22,348 nt of DNA from Guillardia theta CCMP2712 (taxonomy: Eukaryota > Cryptophyceae > Pyrenomonadales > Geminigeraceae): positions 20,650-42,997 of the forward strand of contig NW_005434546.1 of the NCBI RefSeq assembly GCF_000315625.1, read 5' to 3'. Below are positions 1-10,184 of this stretch, one piece after another. Every line of letters starts with the position of its first letter. Position 1 is the first letter of the stretch. Under the pieces are notes generated by a model, which had not been told where the DNA came from, made no database searches, and saw only the letters and a program-made list of their open reading frames with translations. The position numbers and the translations under genes are program-made.

Positions 1-120
1 TCCCCCCCTTCCCTCTCCTCCCTCTCCTCCCTCTCCTCCCTCCCTCCCTCTCCACTACCCCCTCCTCAACTCTCTTTCCTTTCTCCCCTCCTCCCCCCTC
101 CTCCTTCTCACCTTCCACAG
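1..120 (+). other. 3' part of an intron of the PDI gene, pyrimidine-rich
   Basis: This stretch is almost pure C and T and ends in a CAG acceptor at 118-120. It precedes a coding exon on the same strand, so it reads as the polypyrimidine tract and 3' end of an intron whose donor lies left of the window. I see no coding sequence in it. Confidence 0.7.
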
Positions 121-304
121 GTACGGCAACATTGTGATTGCCAAGTTCGACGCCACGGCCAACGACAGCCCGCACGGGGAGCTGCAAGCGCAGGGCTACC
201 CGACCATCAAGTTCATCGCAGCAGGAGACAACAAGATCTCCGACTACACGGGCGAGAGAGATGCCAAGTCCATCGTTGACTGGGTGAAGAGGGAGGCAAA
301 GTGA
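121..304 (+). CDS. PDI: Protein disulfide isomerase, terminal exon (C-terminal part of the last thioredoxin domain)
   Basis: The exon follows a CAG acceptor; its first base completes a split codon and the frame runs to TGA at 302-304. It reads YGNIVIAKFDATAND, then GYPTIKF, and ends VDWVKREAK. The NIVIAKFDATAND strand and the cis-proline motif G-Y-P-T-I-K-F are hallmarks of the a' thioredoxin domain of PDI, which forms and rearranges disulfides in the ER lumen. The CxxC active site must lie in an upstream exon outside the window. The protein ends in KREAK with no KDEL/HDEL-type ER-retrieval signal, unusual for a soluble ER PDI: it could have another retention mode, be a membrane form, or be sent elsewhere. 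The family call is firm. The alternative is another thioredoxin-fold PDI relative. Confidence 0.85.
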
Positions 305-736
305 AGGAAGACCAGGTGGGGGAGGATGGGGGTAGAGGATGAGGATGAGGATGAGGATGTTATAGAGGAGGGTGAGAGGAGGAGAGGATTGTAGATGAAA
401 GAACAAAATGCCGATACAAACCCCATTTTCAATCTTCGTCTTTATCCCTCGTTCTGCTGCTGCTCCTCGTCCACTCTCCCCTTCGAATCCCAACCCCCTC
501 CCAACCCCCTTCCTTCAGCTCTCAGACACTTGCGCGTCATCCTCGTCTTCAACTTTCACGGATGAATTGAAACATATTTCACTTTATCTGTTGGACTTTA
601 ACATGAAATCGAATACCCAGTGACAACTTGCTTCACTCCACTGCATCCTCATCCTTTCCGTCTCCCTCCTCCTCCTCCTCTCCTCGCCCACCCCCAACCC
701 TCATCTCCTTTTACCCGTTCTTGTCCCGCTGCCGCT

Positions 737-783
<47 letters not shown>

Positions 784-787
784 TGCA
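305..787. other. Convergent 3' intergenic region
   Basis: Between the PDI stop (+) and the stop of the large minus-strand gene. It holds purine-rich then pyrimidine-rich simple sequence and a (GCC)n tract near its right end. Short open frames here are low-complexity and I do not regard any as a gene. The 3' UTRs of both genes must lie here. Confidence 0.5.
728..784. repeat. GCC/CGC trinucleotide microsatellite
   Basis: An almost uninterrupted run of about 18 CGC units. It lies just past the stop codon of the minus-strand gene (TGA at 788-790), so it would fall in that gene's 3' UTR. A run this long is probably length-variable and could fold as GC-rich RNA. Confidence 0.85.
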
Positions 788-3700
788 TCAAACCCCTCGA
801 GCTTCGTCCAGGTAATAGTCCATGGCCGAAAACAGCTCTGATGATTGCTCTTCCACCACCTGCCCTCCTACCTGCTCTCCCCTTCCCCTTTTCCTCTCCT
901 CCTCTTTCCTCATCTTCATAGCGACTTTGCTTGCCGGCCCCGCAGCCTTCGCCTGCTGCTCGACTCGTCTCCGTCCTCCTTCCCTCTCCAGCACAGCCTT
1001 CACAATCCGTTTCCCCTGCTCTTTCCCCCTCACTTCCACCATAGCCTCCTCTTCCTCGTCCTCCTCGTCCTCGTCCTCGTCCTCCTCGTCCTCGTCCTCG
1101 TCCTCCTCCTCCCCGCTATCTCCCGAGTATCTAGGGTTCAGCAAGGATGCAGGAAAGAGACTTCGAGCCCGCGCCATCGCCTGCTCGCTGACGAGGGACA
1201 GGGAGACTTTACCGACAACCTCCTGGACAAACGAGATGAGGAGGAGGAAGACAAAGTCGGGGAGCAGAAGAGGAGAGGAGGAGAACGAAGATAAATGATG
1301 ATGCTGATAATGACGATGATGATGATGATGATGATGATAATGATGATAATGATGATGATGATGATGACGACGACGACGACGACGACGACGATGATGATGA
1401 TGATGATGATGATGAGGAGGATGAGGATAAGGATGAGGAGGAGATGGAGGAGGAAGAAGAGATTGAGAAAGAGGAGGAAGAGGAGACAGTGTTGGTGATC
1501 ATCAAGAGGTTGGTAGGAATTGCTTGCCTCATCTTCGCCGACGAAAGAAGCGAGAAAGAGTTGACCATCCTGATGAGGAAGAAGTGAGCGAGAGCGAAAG
1601 AAAGAACGACAAAGATGGAGATGAACGAAGGATGCGATGCAGGAGCAGAGGGCGGAGGAAGATGAAGAGGAGGATAAGGATGAGGATGAGGATGAGGATG
1701 AGAAGGAGGAGGAGGAGGATGAGAAGGAGGAGGAGGAGGAGGAGGAGGAGGACGTGCAAGAGAAAGTTGGGGTGGATGAGCAAGACAGGCAGACCGAGAG
1801 CAGGAGCAGAAGTATGGGAATGGGGTAACGGATAGAAGGGATAAGGGCAGATGGCGTAGGGAGAATAGAGAAGGAGGAGGAGGAGGAGGAGGAGGAGGAG
1901 GAGGAGGAGGAGGAGGAAAAGGAGGAGGAAAACCTGCACGTGCTGCAGGCTCACTCGGCAGACCCCAAGCTCAACATCTTCGAGCTCCTCGTCGTCGTCA
2001 GCTTGTCCGAAGAGAAGGACGTCGAGCGAAGGATGACCTGGAAGGTGTGAGGAGAAGAGGGAGGAGGGAAGAAGACGGGAGGGCAAGTCGAGGAGAGCAG
2101 AAGAAACGAGTAGTGGAGGACAGGTGAGGCGGCAGGGAAGGAAGCGGGAGGGAGCGGGAGGGGGCAAGAGGATAGAAGAGAGCGAGGAAGGGGGAGAGAG
2201 AAGAACGGGAAGAGAGGAAGGAAAACCTGAGGAGGAAGAGTTCGAGGAGGAGAGAGCGGAGGCGAGAGGGAGGAAATAGGACTGATCGTCTTGCGGGTCT
2301 AAAGAGAACTTGACGGAGTGACTGAAGATCATCTCGTGCGCCCTTGGAAGAGATGCGCTGGATGGCAGACGTTAGGAGGGAAGAAGGGTAGGCAGGGGAT
2401 TAGGAGAGGGACAAGGAGGACTGAAGGAGGAGAGTAGGAGAGAAGAACAGCGGAAAAGAGGAGCAGAGGAGGGGAGCAGAGGAGGAGAAGAAGAGAGGAG
2501 GACAGGAGAGAAGAAGATAAGAGAAGAAGCAAAGAGGATGGGAGAACAGGGACGACAAGCAATAGGGACGAGGATGTGGAGGACATGGGGTAGAACAGAT
2601 ATGTCCAACTCACCTGGCCTTGTCGTAAATTCTCATTTCATCCACCTCTTCCTCATCCTGGTCATCCGACATGTCAGGTCCACAACCGTCACAAGCCGAT
2701 CGGTATTACCCCGGCAATAAAGACAGCGGATACGAACAAGTTGGGAAAGCGCCGGAGGGAGTCAAACTGACTCTCTTCAAGCTCAACTCGGTCGATCTTG
2801 ACGCTGACATGTTTGCTGCGGACACGAACATCAGTGGACGATATCGCGTCCTCTACCACTCTACTGCTACTCCATCACAACTACTCGCTGTTTTCATCAA
2901 CAACTCACCTCCTATCGAACTCTTCGTCTTCATCGCACGGTTCGCCGTACATGTCATCGATAGACTGCAATCTTTCTCAGCAACCTTCTCTCAGCAGGGG
3001 CACCAGCTCCTCACCATGTCCGGCAGGCGGCAGGAGCCCTCGGGCATGACCACCGGAGCTCTCTGCGCCTTCATGGCATCGTGTATGTCTAGCAAAGATG
3101 AACCCTCGAAGCTCTCTCGTACACTCTCCTGCTCCTGCTCCTGCTCCTGCTTCTGCTTCTGCTGCTGCTGCTGCTGCTCCTCCTCCTCCTCCTCCTGCAC
3201 AAGTTGGTTTTCTTTCTCCCTTGTGGTCTTCCCTCCCTGAACATGGTTCGGGAAGGAGTGCAAGCACGAGCTGAGAAGTGCGCGAACTCTCAGGAGGCGG
3301 TCAGAAGTCTGATGTCCTGCCGTTTCCTGTCCTCCTCTCGCAGATTTCCCGCAAAGGTCAACAAGCCCCGGAATCCATTCGTCCTCGTACCTCCCCTGCA
3401 GCAGGAAAGAAACGACCTCCTCCTCCGCATACTCCACTGCTCTCCTCAGGCACGCCAACGTCTCAGCCCCTCCTGCTACAAGAATGTCCCGCATCCTGTT
3501 CAGGCGCTCCTCTTTCACATCCCCTTCGCTGTACATTTCCTCCTCCTCCTCTTCCTCCTCCTCTCCCTCTTCCTCCTTCCTCCTCCTTTGATTCTCCTCC
3601 ATGGCACGGTATCGCACCAAAGAACAAACGACGCCCATGGCAGTGATCGCAAGTTCCCTCGTCTTGTTATCGCCTTTCCATCTTTCTTCCTGCTCCTCCT

Positions 3701-6700
3701 CCTCCTCCTCCTCCTCACAGAGAATTTCCGTCAGCCAGGGTTCACCAGTGAAGCATGAAGACGGGATACGGGCATTGACGTCCACTCCAGATATGACGTA
3801 CCGGTGTACCATATCCTCCTCCTCTGCCCCTACTGCCTGAACGAAGCCTATCGTGTCCTCCGCCATGCTCCTGATCTCGATTCGCTCCGCCACATGCTCG
3901 TACAGATCCTCCACGCCCTCCTCCCTCTCCTCCTCCCTGTACACACCGACGTTGTTCATCCTCCTTCTGTCAATCCCCTTCCCCGTCCTCTTCCCAAACC
4001 TCCACAATCCATCATAGATTCGCTCTTTCCTCTCAAACAACACCCCCCTCCCGTGCTGTATTCCCTTGCTCCATTCACCCTGGTAGACCTCTCCTGTACC
4101 ATACACCATTCTCCCCTCTCCCTCCGGCATCCCGTCCTCAAACCTCCCTTCGAACTCGTTCCCTCCCTTCCTCCACTTCCCCTGTCCTTGCTGAACTCCT
4201 CTCCTCCACTCTCCTTCATAGCTTGACCCGTCTCCCCACGTCTTCCTCCCCCACCCATGAGGCAGGTTCTGCACAAACTCTCCGTCAAACGTCTCCTCTC
4301 CTCCTCTCCCTGTCAGCCTTCCCTTCCCCTCTGCCATCCCGTTCCTGAAGCTCCCAACGTAGACCTCCCCAGTCTTGTGTACCCACCTCCCCTCCCCATG
4401 ACACTGACCGTCCAAGAACTCCCCCTCATACGAGGTCCCATCAGGAAACCACATGCTTCCTCTCCCCTCCGCTCTGCTCCCCTCCACCTCTCCCTCGTAA
4501 TGCACACCGGAGGCCAGCTCGGCCTTGACTACTTTCCTCTTCTCCTTCATCCATCCATCTTCCTGCTTGTCCTCCGATCTCACAGCCTCCCTCCTCCTTC
4601 CTCTTGACCTGCTCCAGTACGGGAGGAGGGAGGGCCGCGGGATTCCGAACCGCTCCAGGTCACCCCCTGTGATGATGCGCCGAGAGGTCAACAAAGCAGC
4701 AACGACTTCCCACTGAGTAACGGTGGAGGAGGAAGGGAGGTGAAGCTCGCGCAGACGATGCAGGCATCCGTCCTTGACCTGCACCCGCTCGTAGTGTTTG
4801 CGGTACCGCATGAGAGAGGAGCGGGATATAACCTCCTCCTTGTACCCCTTCGCATCTTTCCCTCCTCCCTTTTCCCCCTTCCTCTGCTCCATCTCCTTCC
4901 TCCCCTCCTTTCGCCCCGCCGTCGCTTCCTCCTCCCTGCCCCCGCTCCTCGTTGACGCGTCTGCCTCCTCCTTGGCGACGCGAAGAATGCTGCCTTTCTC
5001 CTCCTCCACCCTCTGCAGCCTCCAAGATCGCCCCGAGGAGAGGGAGATTATCACCCAGGAGCCCACGGGACCTCGAAGCAGCGTCTCCACGTCCTCAGTC
5101 TTGAGATTCTTGGAGGAGAACGCAAGGGCGAATTCTCCCTCCTCCTCCTTCTTCCTCTCCACGTCTCGGACATGATCGATCACGTCCCCAACCCTCAGCT
5201 TCCCTTCAGCTGGAGAGTTCCTGGAGATCTTTCGCACAGTCATCCTCCCTCCTGCATCCTTGCCCACCGAGATCCCAACCCCTCCGATCAACGTTTTCTC
5301 TTTCTTCACCAGGTCAGCCCTGGCAATCCGAGGAGGAGCGGACGACTGCAGGAGGGACTGGGCTCGCTCCTGCATCCTTACAAGCCGCTTCTTCTCCATC
5401 TCCTCGTACCTCTCCACAGCCTTCCCCTCCTCGCTAGGGGCCTCCTTGTCTGTCACGGTGAGCACCTCCGGCACTGAGACCCAGTCCTGTCCATTGAGAG
5501 TGACGAGGAGGTACGCTGGCCCAACGAATCTCAGCCTTGGCACTTCCCCATGGAAACATTTCTGTACGCTGAAGTACTTGAGGCGGAAGTCAAAGGACTG
5601 CGACTGATCGCCAGGAGCATCGCCGTCGTCCTGAACCCTCAGCTTGACAATCCTGCCCATGAGGAGTGGAGAGGAAAAGAAATTCTCTCCCTCGATCTTT
5701 ACCTTCATCCCGCCCTGGGCCGAGATGACCCGGGGCTTGGCTCTCAGCGGGAGTAGGGGAGGGTGCGAGGTGAAGTCCTCCTCCCCGCAATCCATCCAGC
5801 TCATCCCATCGTCAAAGCTCGCCTTGACCTTGAGCCTGCAGTTCCCGTAGCTCTCTAGCTCCATCAGCCTTGGGGTAACGCACTTCATCTCGCTGCTTGA
5901 GAGATCCGACGGAAGAATCTGAACCCTCCTATCGTATCCCCTCCCTTGGAACCTTATCCACGCCGAGCATCCCTGCCGTGGATGAAAGTTCTCCCCTCTG
6001 ACCGTGAAGCTCCAGCCTCCCTCGCAGCTGGCAAGGAGGGGAGAGAAGGAGCTAACCACTGGCTTTCCCCTCACCTGAATCTTCTTGAAGCAGGGAGGGG
6101 ACATGGTTTTCCCGCCGTCAAGGGAGACCCTGACCTCGAGGTCGACATCGTTGACGAGCTCACAGTTGGGAATCTGGAACGAGACTATCTCCTTCCCTCT
6201 CTCTGCCGATGCCTTGATCGTATGATTGTTGATCACGGTCCCGGTCTTGGTATCGCATTCGCTCAGGTTAACGACAACGTCTCCTGTGTCAAACAGCGGG
6301 TAACCAGTGCAGTGCACCCTCACAGTTGGCTCCATGTGGAAGAACAAGAAGTCTGGCTCGACGTTCACAAGCAGAGGGTTCTCCCAGAATGTCACGCTCG
6401 CCAGCCCCATCTTCTTCCTCAGATCCTTCAGTCGCTCCTTGACCGCTTCCTTCTTGTTGGCTGCAGTCTTCAGCAGGGAGTGCTCCTCCTTCCAGTTCAA
6501 GTACTCCCTGTCGAAGTCGGCATCGTTCAGGCTCAGCTCGAAGTGGACTTGTCCCGTGACAGAGAGGCTGCCGACGTCTGCAAGTAGCTGCTCCCCAAAC
6601 ATCTGCCCCTTGACTGTCTCCAAGGTCTCCTCCTCCTCCGTCTTGAGACGCACGCGCAGCTGCATCTTCCTCCAGATCTCTTTCTCCGCATCCGAGATCT

Positions 6701-7132
6701 CTGCATCCTCGTAGTTCAGCTGCTCGAGATGAAGCACCAGCATCGTTATCGTATTGGCCTGCGCGAAAAGCTCAGAGGTAGAAGGGACTTGTCAGTTACA
6801 ACCGCTGAAGCTTTCACAAAGTCCGGCTTCGCCGCCACGACAGAGGGCTGGTGATAGAACAGGAAGTGGCAAGAGCCAACCTCTGCCTTGTTCACCATCA
6901 ATCTTATCTTCGTTAGCTCCCGCTTCCCCCACATCGGCGAGGTACATTCGCAGGAAGCTGAGGACTTGGTCCTTCTTTTAAACTGCGCCACCACGGGGAT
7001 TCGCCGCAGGGGAGTGCAGAAGACGACCTGGAAGGTCGTGCCCTCATTCCAGCTGTCCTCGTTTGTCAGCGTTAGCACAACCTTCGTCCCTCCCGTGGAC
7101 GGGCCAGAGGTCGGGGATATCGAAAGTTCCAT
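788..7132 (-). CDS. Large multidomain protein: IPT/TIG repeats, PDZ, eight MORN repeats, RPGRIP1-like C2 domain
   Basis: Proposed exons on the minus strand: 7132-6800, 6758-3015, 2964-2909, 2815-2710, 2657-2614, 2357-2227, 2037-1934, 1532-1488 (weakest) and 1222-788; all junctions keep phase (about 1,665 residues). IPT/TIG folds occupy about residues 1-100 (PTSGPSTGGTKV), 345-445 (PLLASCEGGWSFTVRGENF) and 450-545. A PDZ-like domain is near 600-695 (GGVGISV, SPAEGKLRVGDVI). Eight MORN repeats (YEGEF..G..HGEGRW type) span 865-1041. Acidic and Gln-rich spacers follow. The 3' small exons rebuild a C2 domain resembling RPGRIP1/RPGRIP1L (HVSVKIDRVELEE, FSHSVKFSLDP, ELGVCRVSLQHVQ, EVVGKVSLSL), then an acidic tail. 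MORN repeats bind membranes and RPGRIP1 C2 domains sit at the ciliary transition zone, so a basal-body or transition-zone scaffold is my inference. The start is the first ATG after an in-frame TGA. Two genes rather than one remains possible: a break near 3015 would leave the C2 part separate. Confidence 0.75.
1296..1430. repeat. ATG/GAT/GAC trinucleotide microsatellite
   Basis: A run of GAT and GAC triplets with minor interruptions. It lies in a proposed 265-nt intron (1223-1487) of the large minus-strand gene. On that strand it is pyrimidine-rich (ATC/GTC) and could serve as part of the tract before the acceptor at 1223-1225. Several frames stay open across it only because of the triplet repeat. 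Confidence 0.8.
1675..1920. repeat. GAG/GGA-rich simple sequence (two tracts, about 1675-1752 and 1871-1928)
   Basis: Long polypurine runs of GAG and GGAT on the plus strand, that is CTC-rich on the minus strand. They fill the proposed 401-nt intron 1533-1933 of the large gene. The apparent Lys/Glu/Arg or Leu-rich frames are products of the repeat. Confidence 0.8.
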
Positions 7133-7497
7133 CGAGGGCAATGGGGATATGCAGCTTTTTACCTCCTCAAAGAACAACCTTCTCCTGCTCGCAGAACTAG
7201 ATCCAACAAGTTCGCATCATGACCTACTGATCTGCGTACATATCCTCCTCCCTCCTCCCTCCACCCTCCTCCCTCCTCCCTCCATATCCTCCCCACTAGA
7301 GCCCCCCCCCGCCGCCACCATGGTCTCCCACAAACCGAATTTGCTGCCCTCTCCCTTGCTAGTTCAAATCGCTTCTATCGCTACTGCCTCCCATGACTAA
7401 TATATTCTCAGTGACTTGCAGGCCCGGCCTGGTGCCCGGCCCCGAATGCCCGGCTGGTCAGCCATCTACCGCGCTGGAACATCGATCCACGCCTGAA
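7133..7497. promoter_or_regulatory. Head-to-head intergenic region, candidate bidirectional promoter
   Basis: 365 bp separate the divergent start codons of the MORN/C2 gene (7132, minus) and the CAMLG/GET2-like gene (7498, plus). It contains a CCTCCCTCC repeat (about 7241-7282) and, at 7320, an ATG in a strong context (gccgccaccATGG) opening a 26-codon frame that could be an upstream ORF. A TNCTAAT-like element and CAG at 7438-7440 could mark a 5' UTR intron acceptor. No clear TATA box is visible. Confidence 0.4.
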
Positions 7498-9126
7498 ATG
7501 GCGGACGCTAGGGAAGCGCGCAGGGCGAAGATCCTGGTGAGCGTGGAGATGGATCACATGAGGGTGTGGTGTGAATAGATCTAGATAAGGAAGAGGATGG
7601 GATGAAGCAGCTGGGGGATGGATCGGAAAACAAACTCAAAGTGTGAGAAAGATAGAGTGTAGCAGCACTGTAATGGGGCGTCCAAAAGTACACGTGGTTG
7701 ACGCTGGAGCTAAGGATCATACCTGTGCGCGGATGAGATGAGGAAACCATAATGTATCATGCAAACCAATGTTGCAAGTAGTTAGTGAGGGGAACAAAGC
7801 ACGCTCCGAACGATTGGAATCAGCAAGTGGTTGCATTCCCAGCAAGCTCAGGGGATGCTCATGAAAGACAGGGTGTTGATCTGTTTGAATGGACAGGCAA
7901 ATGCAGAGAAGAGGATGGCGAAGGTGACTGGAGGATCCAAGTAAAGTGCCACCTCGTTTGGCCGCTCCTGACAAGTTGCCGATCAGGGAGCTGGATCCGA
8001 TGGCAAATGACCCGGTCTTTGTGGAAGCCTTGCTTCTTGCTTCGATGCTGTGACAGCTTCCTTCCAGTCCGATGACATCGTAGCCAGAATGAACAATGAT
8101 GAGATTGTTGCATCCCTCTTGCAGGTTGCGATGTTGGTCATGAGATGAACTTGTTCTGATCCGGTGCCTGGCAGAAGGAGGCTAAGAATTCTATCAAGAA
8201 CGACTCGAAAGAACAAGAGGTATTGTGCTACTTCTTCGTCTTCTTCTCAAGGAGTATTCCTGAAGAGCGAAGAAGTGATAGAAGAGGTCTTCACTGCTGG
8301 TGCAAGAAAGGTCTGGCGCTTTCGACTTCCCTTCTCATTCTGAAGGTCCTGTTAGCGCATGGAGGAGGAGAAGCAAGAGCAGGAACGAGAGCGAGAGGTA
8401 GATTTCTTGAGAGTGTTTCTGCGATGCAGCTTATCCAATATCAGGGGCTCCACAAATCCTATCGAGTAAGGCTGTGGCGTATACAAACAGCCAAGGTATC
8501 CCTCTTATGTTGTCTAGAAATTCCGATTCGATCTTACCCATGGCAAGGTTTTGGTTGTGCTTGTTCGCGCAATGTTGCTTGTTTGGTATGGATACTCCAT
8601 GGTTGGTGTTGCAATGTCTTATTCTATCTCTAATATTTGATAATAGTTGTTTTCACTTTCTTCCAAAGGAGAATCAAACAATGTTCTTCTCAACTTCGTA
8701 GGTAACTGGACTGGCTGAATGTCAGCTTCGTGTGATTTACACATGGAACATTGCAGTCTCTCATGTCGCTTTATTGATTTTTGTCAACTTCATCGTCAGT
8801 CCAAGTCCTGTTCGGGGGACCGAGGTAGTTCATCGTGGCAATCATTGCTTGTGACAACTGCTTGCAGTCGCCAGCGACGTACTATTTGCTTGTTTCGATG
8901 GAAATATTCTTGAGGATTAAGGTAGATTTGACCGTCCTGCCTGTCTTAATCGATGACACTTTAACAGGACGTAATCATTGCGCTCGTGCAAGACTGCAGC
9001 CTGCTCATATGCGTAGTGGTATGTCGTGAAACCTGCCGTGCACATGTGACACGATAACAGGTGCTAGTGGCTGGGATGCAAGGGCAGACAGCCACACATG
9101 CATACAAGACACACATAGAGCTTTGA
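7498..9126 (+). CDS. CAMLG/GET2-like receptor subunit for tail-anchored protein insertion (14 exons)
   Basis: Exons: 7498-7536, 7897-7940, 7987-8020, 8068-8124, 8175-8219, 8266-8286, 8356-8397, 8445-8465, 8548-8605, 8669-8701, 8757-8824, 8868-8921, 8968-9018, 9061-9126. Every phase joins, giving about 210 residues. The N-terminus MADAREARRAKILANAEKR is the basic helix that in GET2/CAMLG binds the GET3/TRC40 ATPase (family pattern RRxKIL...RM). An acidic, coiled middle follows (MEEEKQEQERERE), then three hydrophobic helices near residues 102-120 (VLVVLVRAMLLVWYGYSMV), 126-145 and 174-194, as expected of this ER membrane family. Introns are 42-82 nt except the first (360 nt). Exon 8 could start 15 nt earlier, but that would leave a 32-nt intron. 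Start: first ATG with a clean basic motif; the frame is open upstream, so a longer 5' end is possible. Another three-helix protein with a basic N-terminus is the alternative. Confidence 0.72.
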
Positions 9127-9223
9127 ATTCAATCTTTTCATTGTTGCAAGTGCTCATCTTGAATTATTACTTCTAACTTTACAAGAACTCGATAAGAACT
9201 CCTCGCACTCTTTTGAATTCCCG

Positions 9224-9661
9224 TCAATGCTTTGGGACGTACAAACCTCCTGTCTGCACGCTAACACCACTACAGCAAGAGCTCATAAGACCAACGTGGG
9301 AGTAGTCGCAAAGGGGAGGCGTTTTGGTACTCTTGCAACGGCAAAATCGGACAGACCCTGTCTTTGGAGCCGTCCATGCCATAGGTTGAAACTTGGTGCC
9401 ACTATGGCTTCCATCACACCAAGGCTGGTTCTTGCTTCTACCACAGGTGCAGTAGTAGTACTGCTTTCCTTCCTCAACCTGCGCTCCCCATGTTAGCAAG
9501 GGAGGACTTCCTGACAGCGACGGGGAACCTTGACGTAGACTGGGAACTTTGAAGCGCACATCACCTGTAGCAAGAGCGTCATATGATGGCAGGGGGAGAG
9601 GGCGCACTGGCAGGCAGCTTACTTTCTCAGCATCTTCGATATCGGGGGAACCACCAGGCAT
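9224..9661 (-). CDS. CISD3: CDGSH iron-sulfur protein, CISD3/MiNT-like (two motifs)
   Basis: Exons 9661-9623, 9564-9529 and 9478-9224 (minus strand) encode 109 residues. Introns are 58 nt (GTAAGC...CTACAG) and 50 nt (with a TGCTAAC branch-like element). Residues 35-50 read CTCGRSKNQPWCDGSH, a complete 2Fe-2S site with ligands C35, C37, C46 and H50. A second site (C71, C73, C82, H86) reads CRCKSTKTPPLCDYSH, with Tyr where Gly is usual. Two CDGSH motifs in one chain match mitochondrial CISD3/MiNT, which carries redox-active 2Fe-2S clusters. The first ATG gives a short N-terminus without an obvious transit peptide. An acceptor-like ctcttccag ends just before the ATG, so an upstream exon encoding a targeting sequence is plausible. 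Confidence 0.9.
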   Translation of the reverse strand: MPGGSPDIEDAEKVSCLPVRPLPLPSYDALATGDVRFKVPSLRQGSPSLSGSPPLLTWGAQVEEGKQYYYCTCGRSKNQPWCDGSHSGTKFQPMAWTAPKTGSVRFCRCKSTKTPPLCDYSHVGLMSSCCSGVSVQTGGLYVPKH

Positions 9662-10180
9662 GTTGCTGGAAGAGCGGCAGGACAAGATCGGCAATACGAT
9701 GAATCCCCGAGGGCGAAAATCAAAGGGACGGAGGGGGGGAAGCAGATCCCAAGGCACCCACCTGAACGGGGTAGGGTAGAGAAGTTTTCTCAAGATACCC
9801 GTATCATTGAAGGCAGTTGTTGGGGTACTGGAAACTCACCTTACATATTTCTGAGCAGGGGTGGTATTGTAGTCAAAAACACACGGATGTGAATAGTCAA
9901 TCTTGGATCCCATAGTCAATATTGAATGTAATCACCTACCCCTCAATTACCCGAGTTCTTGGTATAGGAAAAGGGGGTCATCCTGGTGCGAGGGGGGACG
10001 TGGTTGGGGCCGGAACCTTTATAATGTTTTTTTCGTTTGTTTCATTGTAGCAGGAACTTCTGGTACACACCTTTATATATTCTTATATGAAATTCTCTGG
10101 TAGTTTCGAACTACCATGGTACATCTTTTTCCTACTATGTTGTAAACCGGTACAAGATGAGGCTGGGGAAAACTGTTTTA
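9662..10180. other. Non-coding stretch with a small perfect hairpin
   Basis: I find no gene here. The left part is upstream of the CISD3-like gene and may hold its promoter or a 5' exon. At 10098-10105 and 10109-10116 the arms TGGTAGTT / AACTACCA form an 8-bp perfect inverted repeat with a 3-nt loop. The base composition then climbs sharply into the GC-rich island that follows. Confidence 0.4.
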
Positions 10181-10184
10181 AATC

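Noticed and set aside
408-1835. Numerous Ser-, Pro-, Leu-, Met- or Arg-rich frames on both strands.
   Set aside because: They are direct translations of trinucleotide repeats, apart from the minus-strand exons already listed.
1934-2053. Plus-strand frame reading HVLQAHSADPKLNIFELL with GC-rich third positions.
   Set aside because: The upstream plus-strand sequence is pure polypurine with no acceptor tract. The minus strand has a clean pyrimidine tract plus CAG and continues a C2 domain in phase.
2614-2672. ATG at 2672 (minus) beginning MSDDQDEEEVDEMRIYDKA as the start of a separate gene.
   Set aside because: Only 16 nt would separate it from the preceding stop. A 52-nt intron (2658-2709) joins both sides in phase into one C2 domain.
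2977-3267. Minus-strand frame ending HGEELVPLLREGC as the C-terminus of the MORN protein.
   Set aside because: It is out of frame with the long MORN exon. Splicing at ATG/GTGAGG continues the long frame into the C2 exons.
7365-7400. tRNA-like T-arm sequence (gttcaaatc).
   Set aside because: No matching acceptor stem, D-arm or anticodon arm can be drawn around it; I found no tRNA or rRNA gene in the window.
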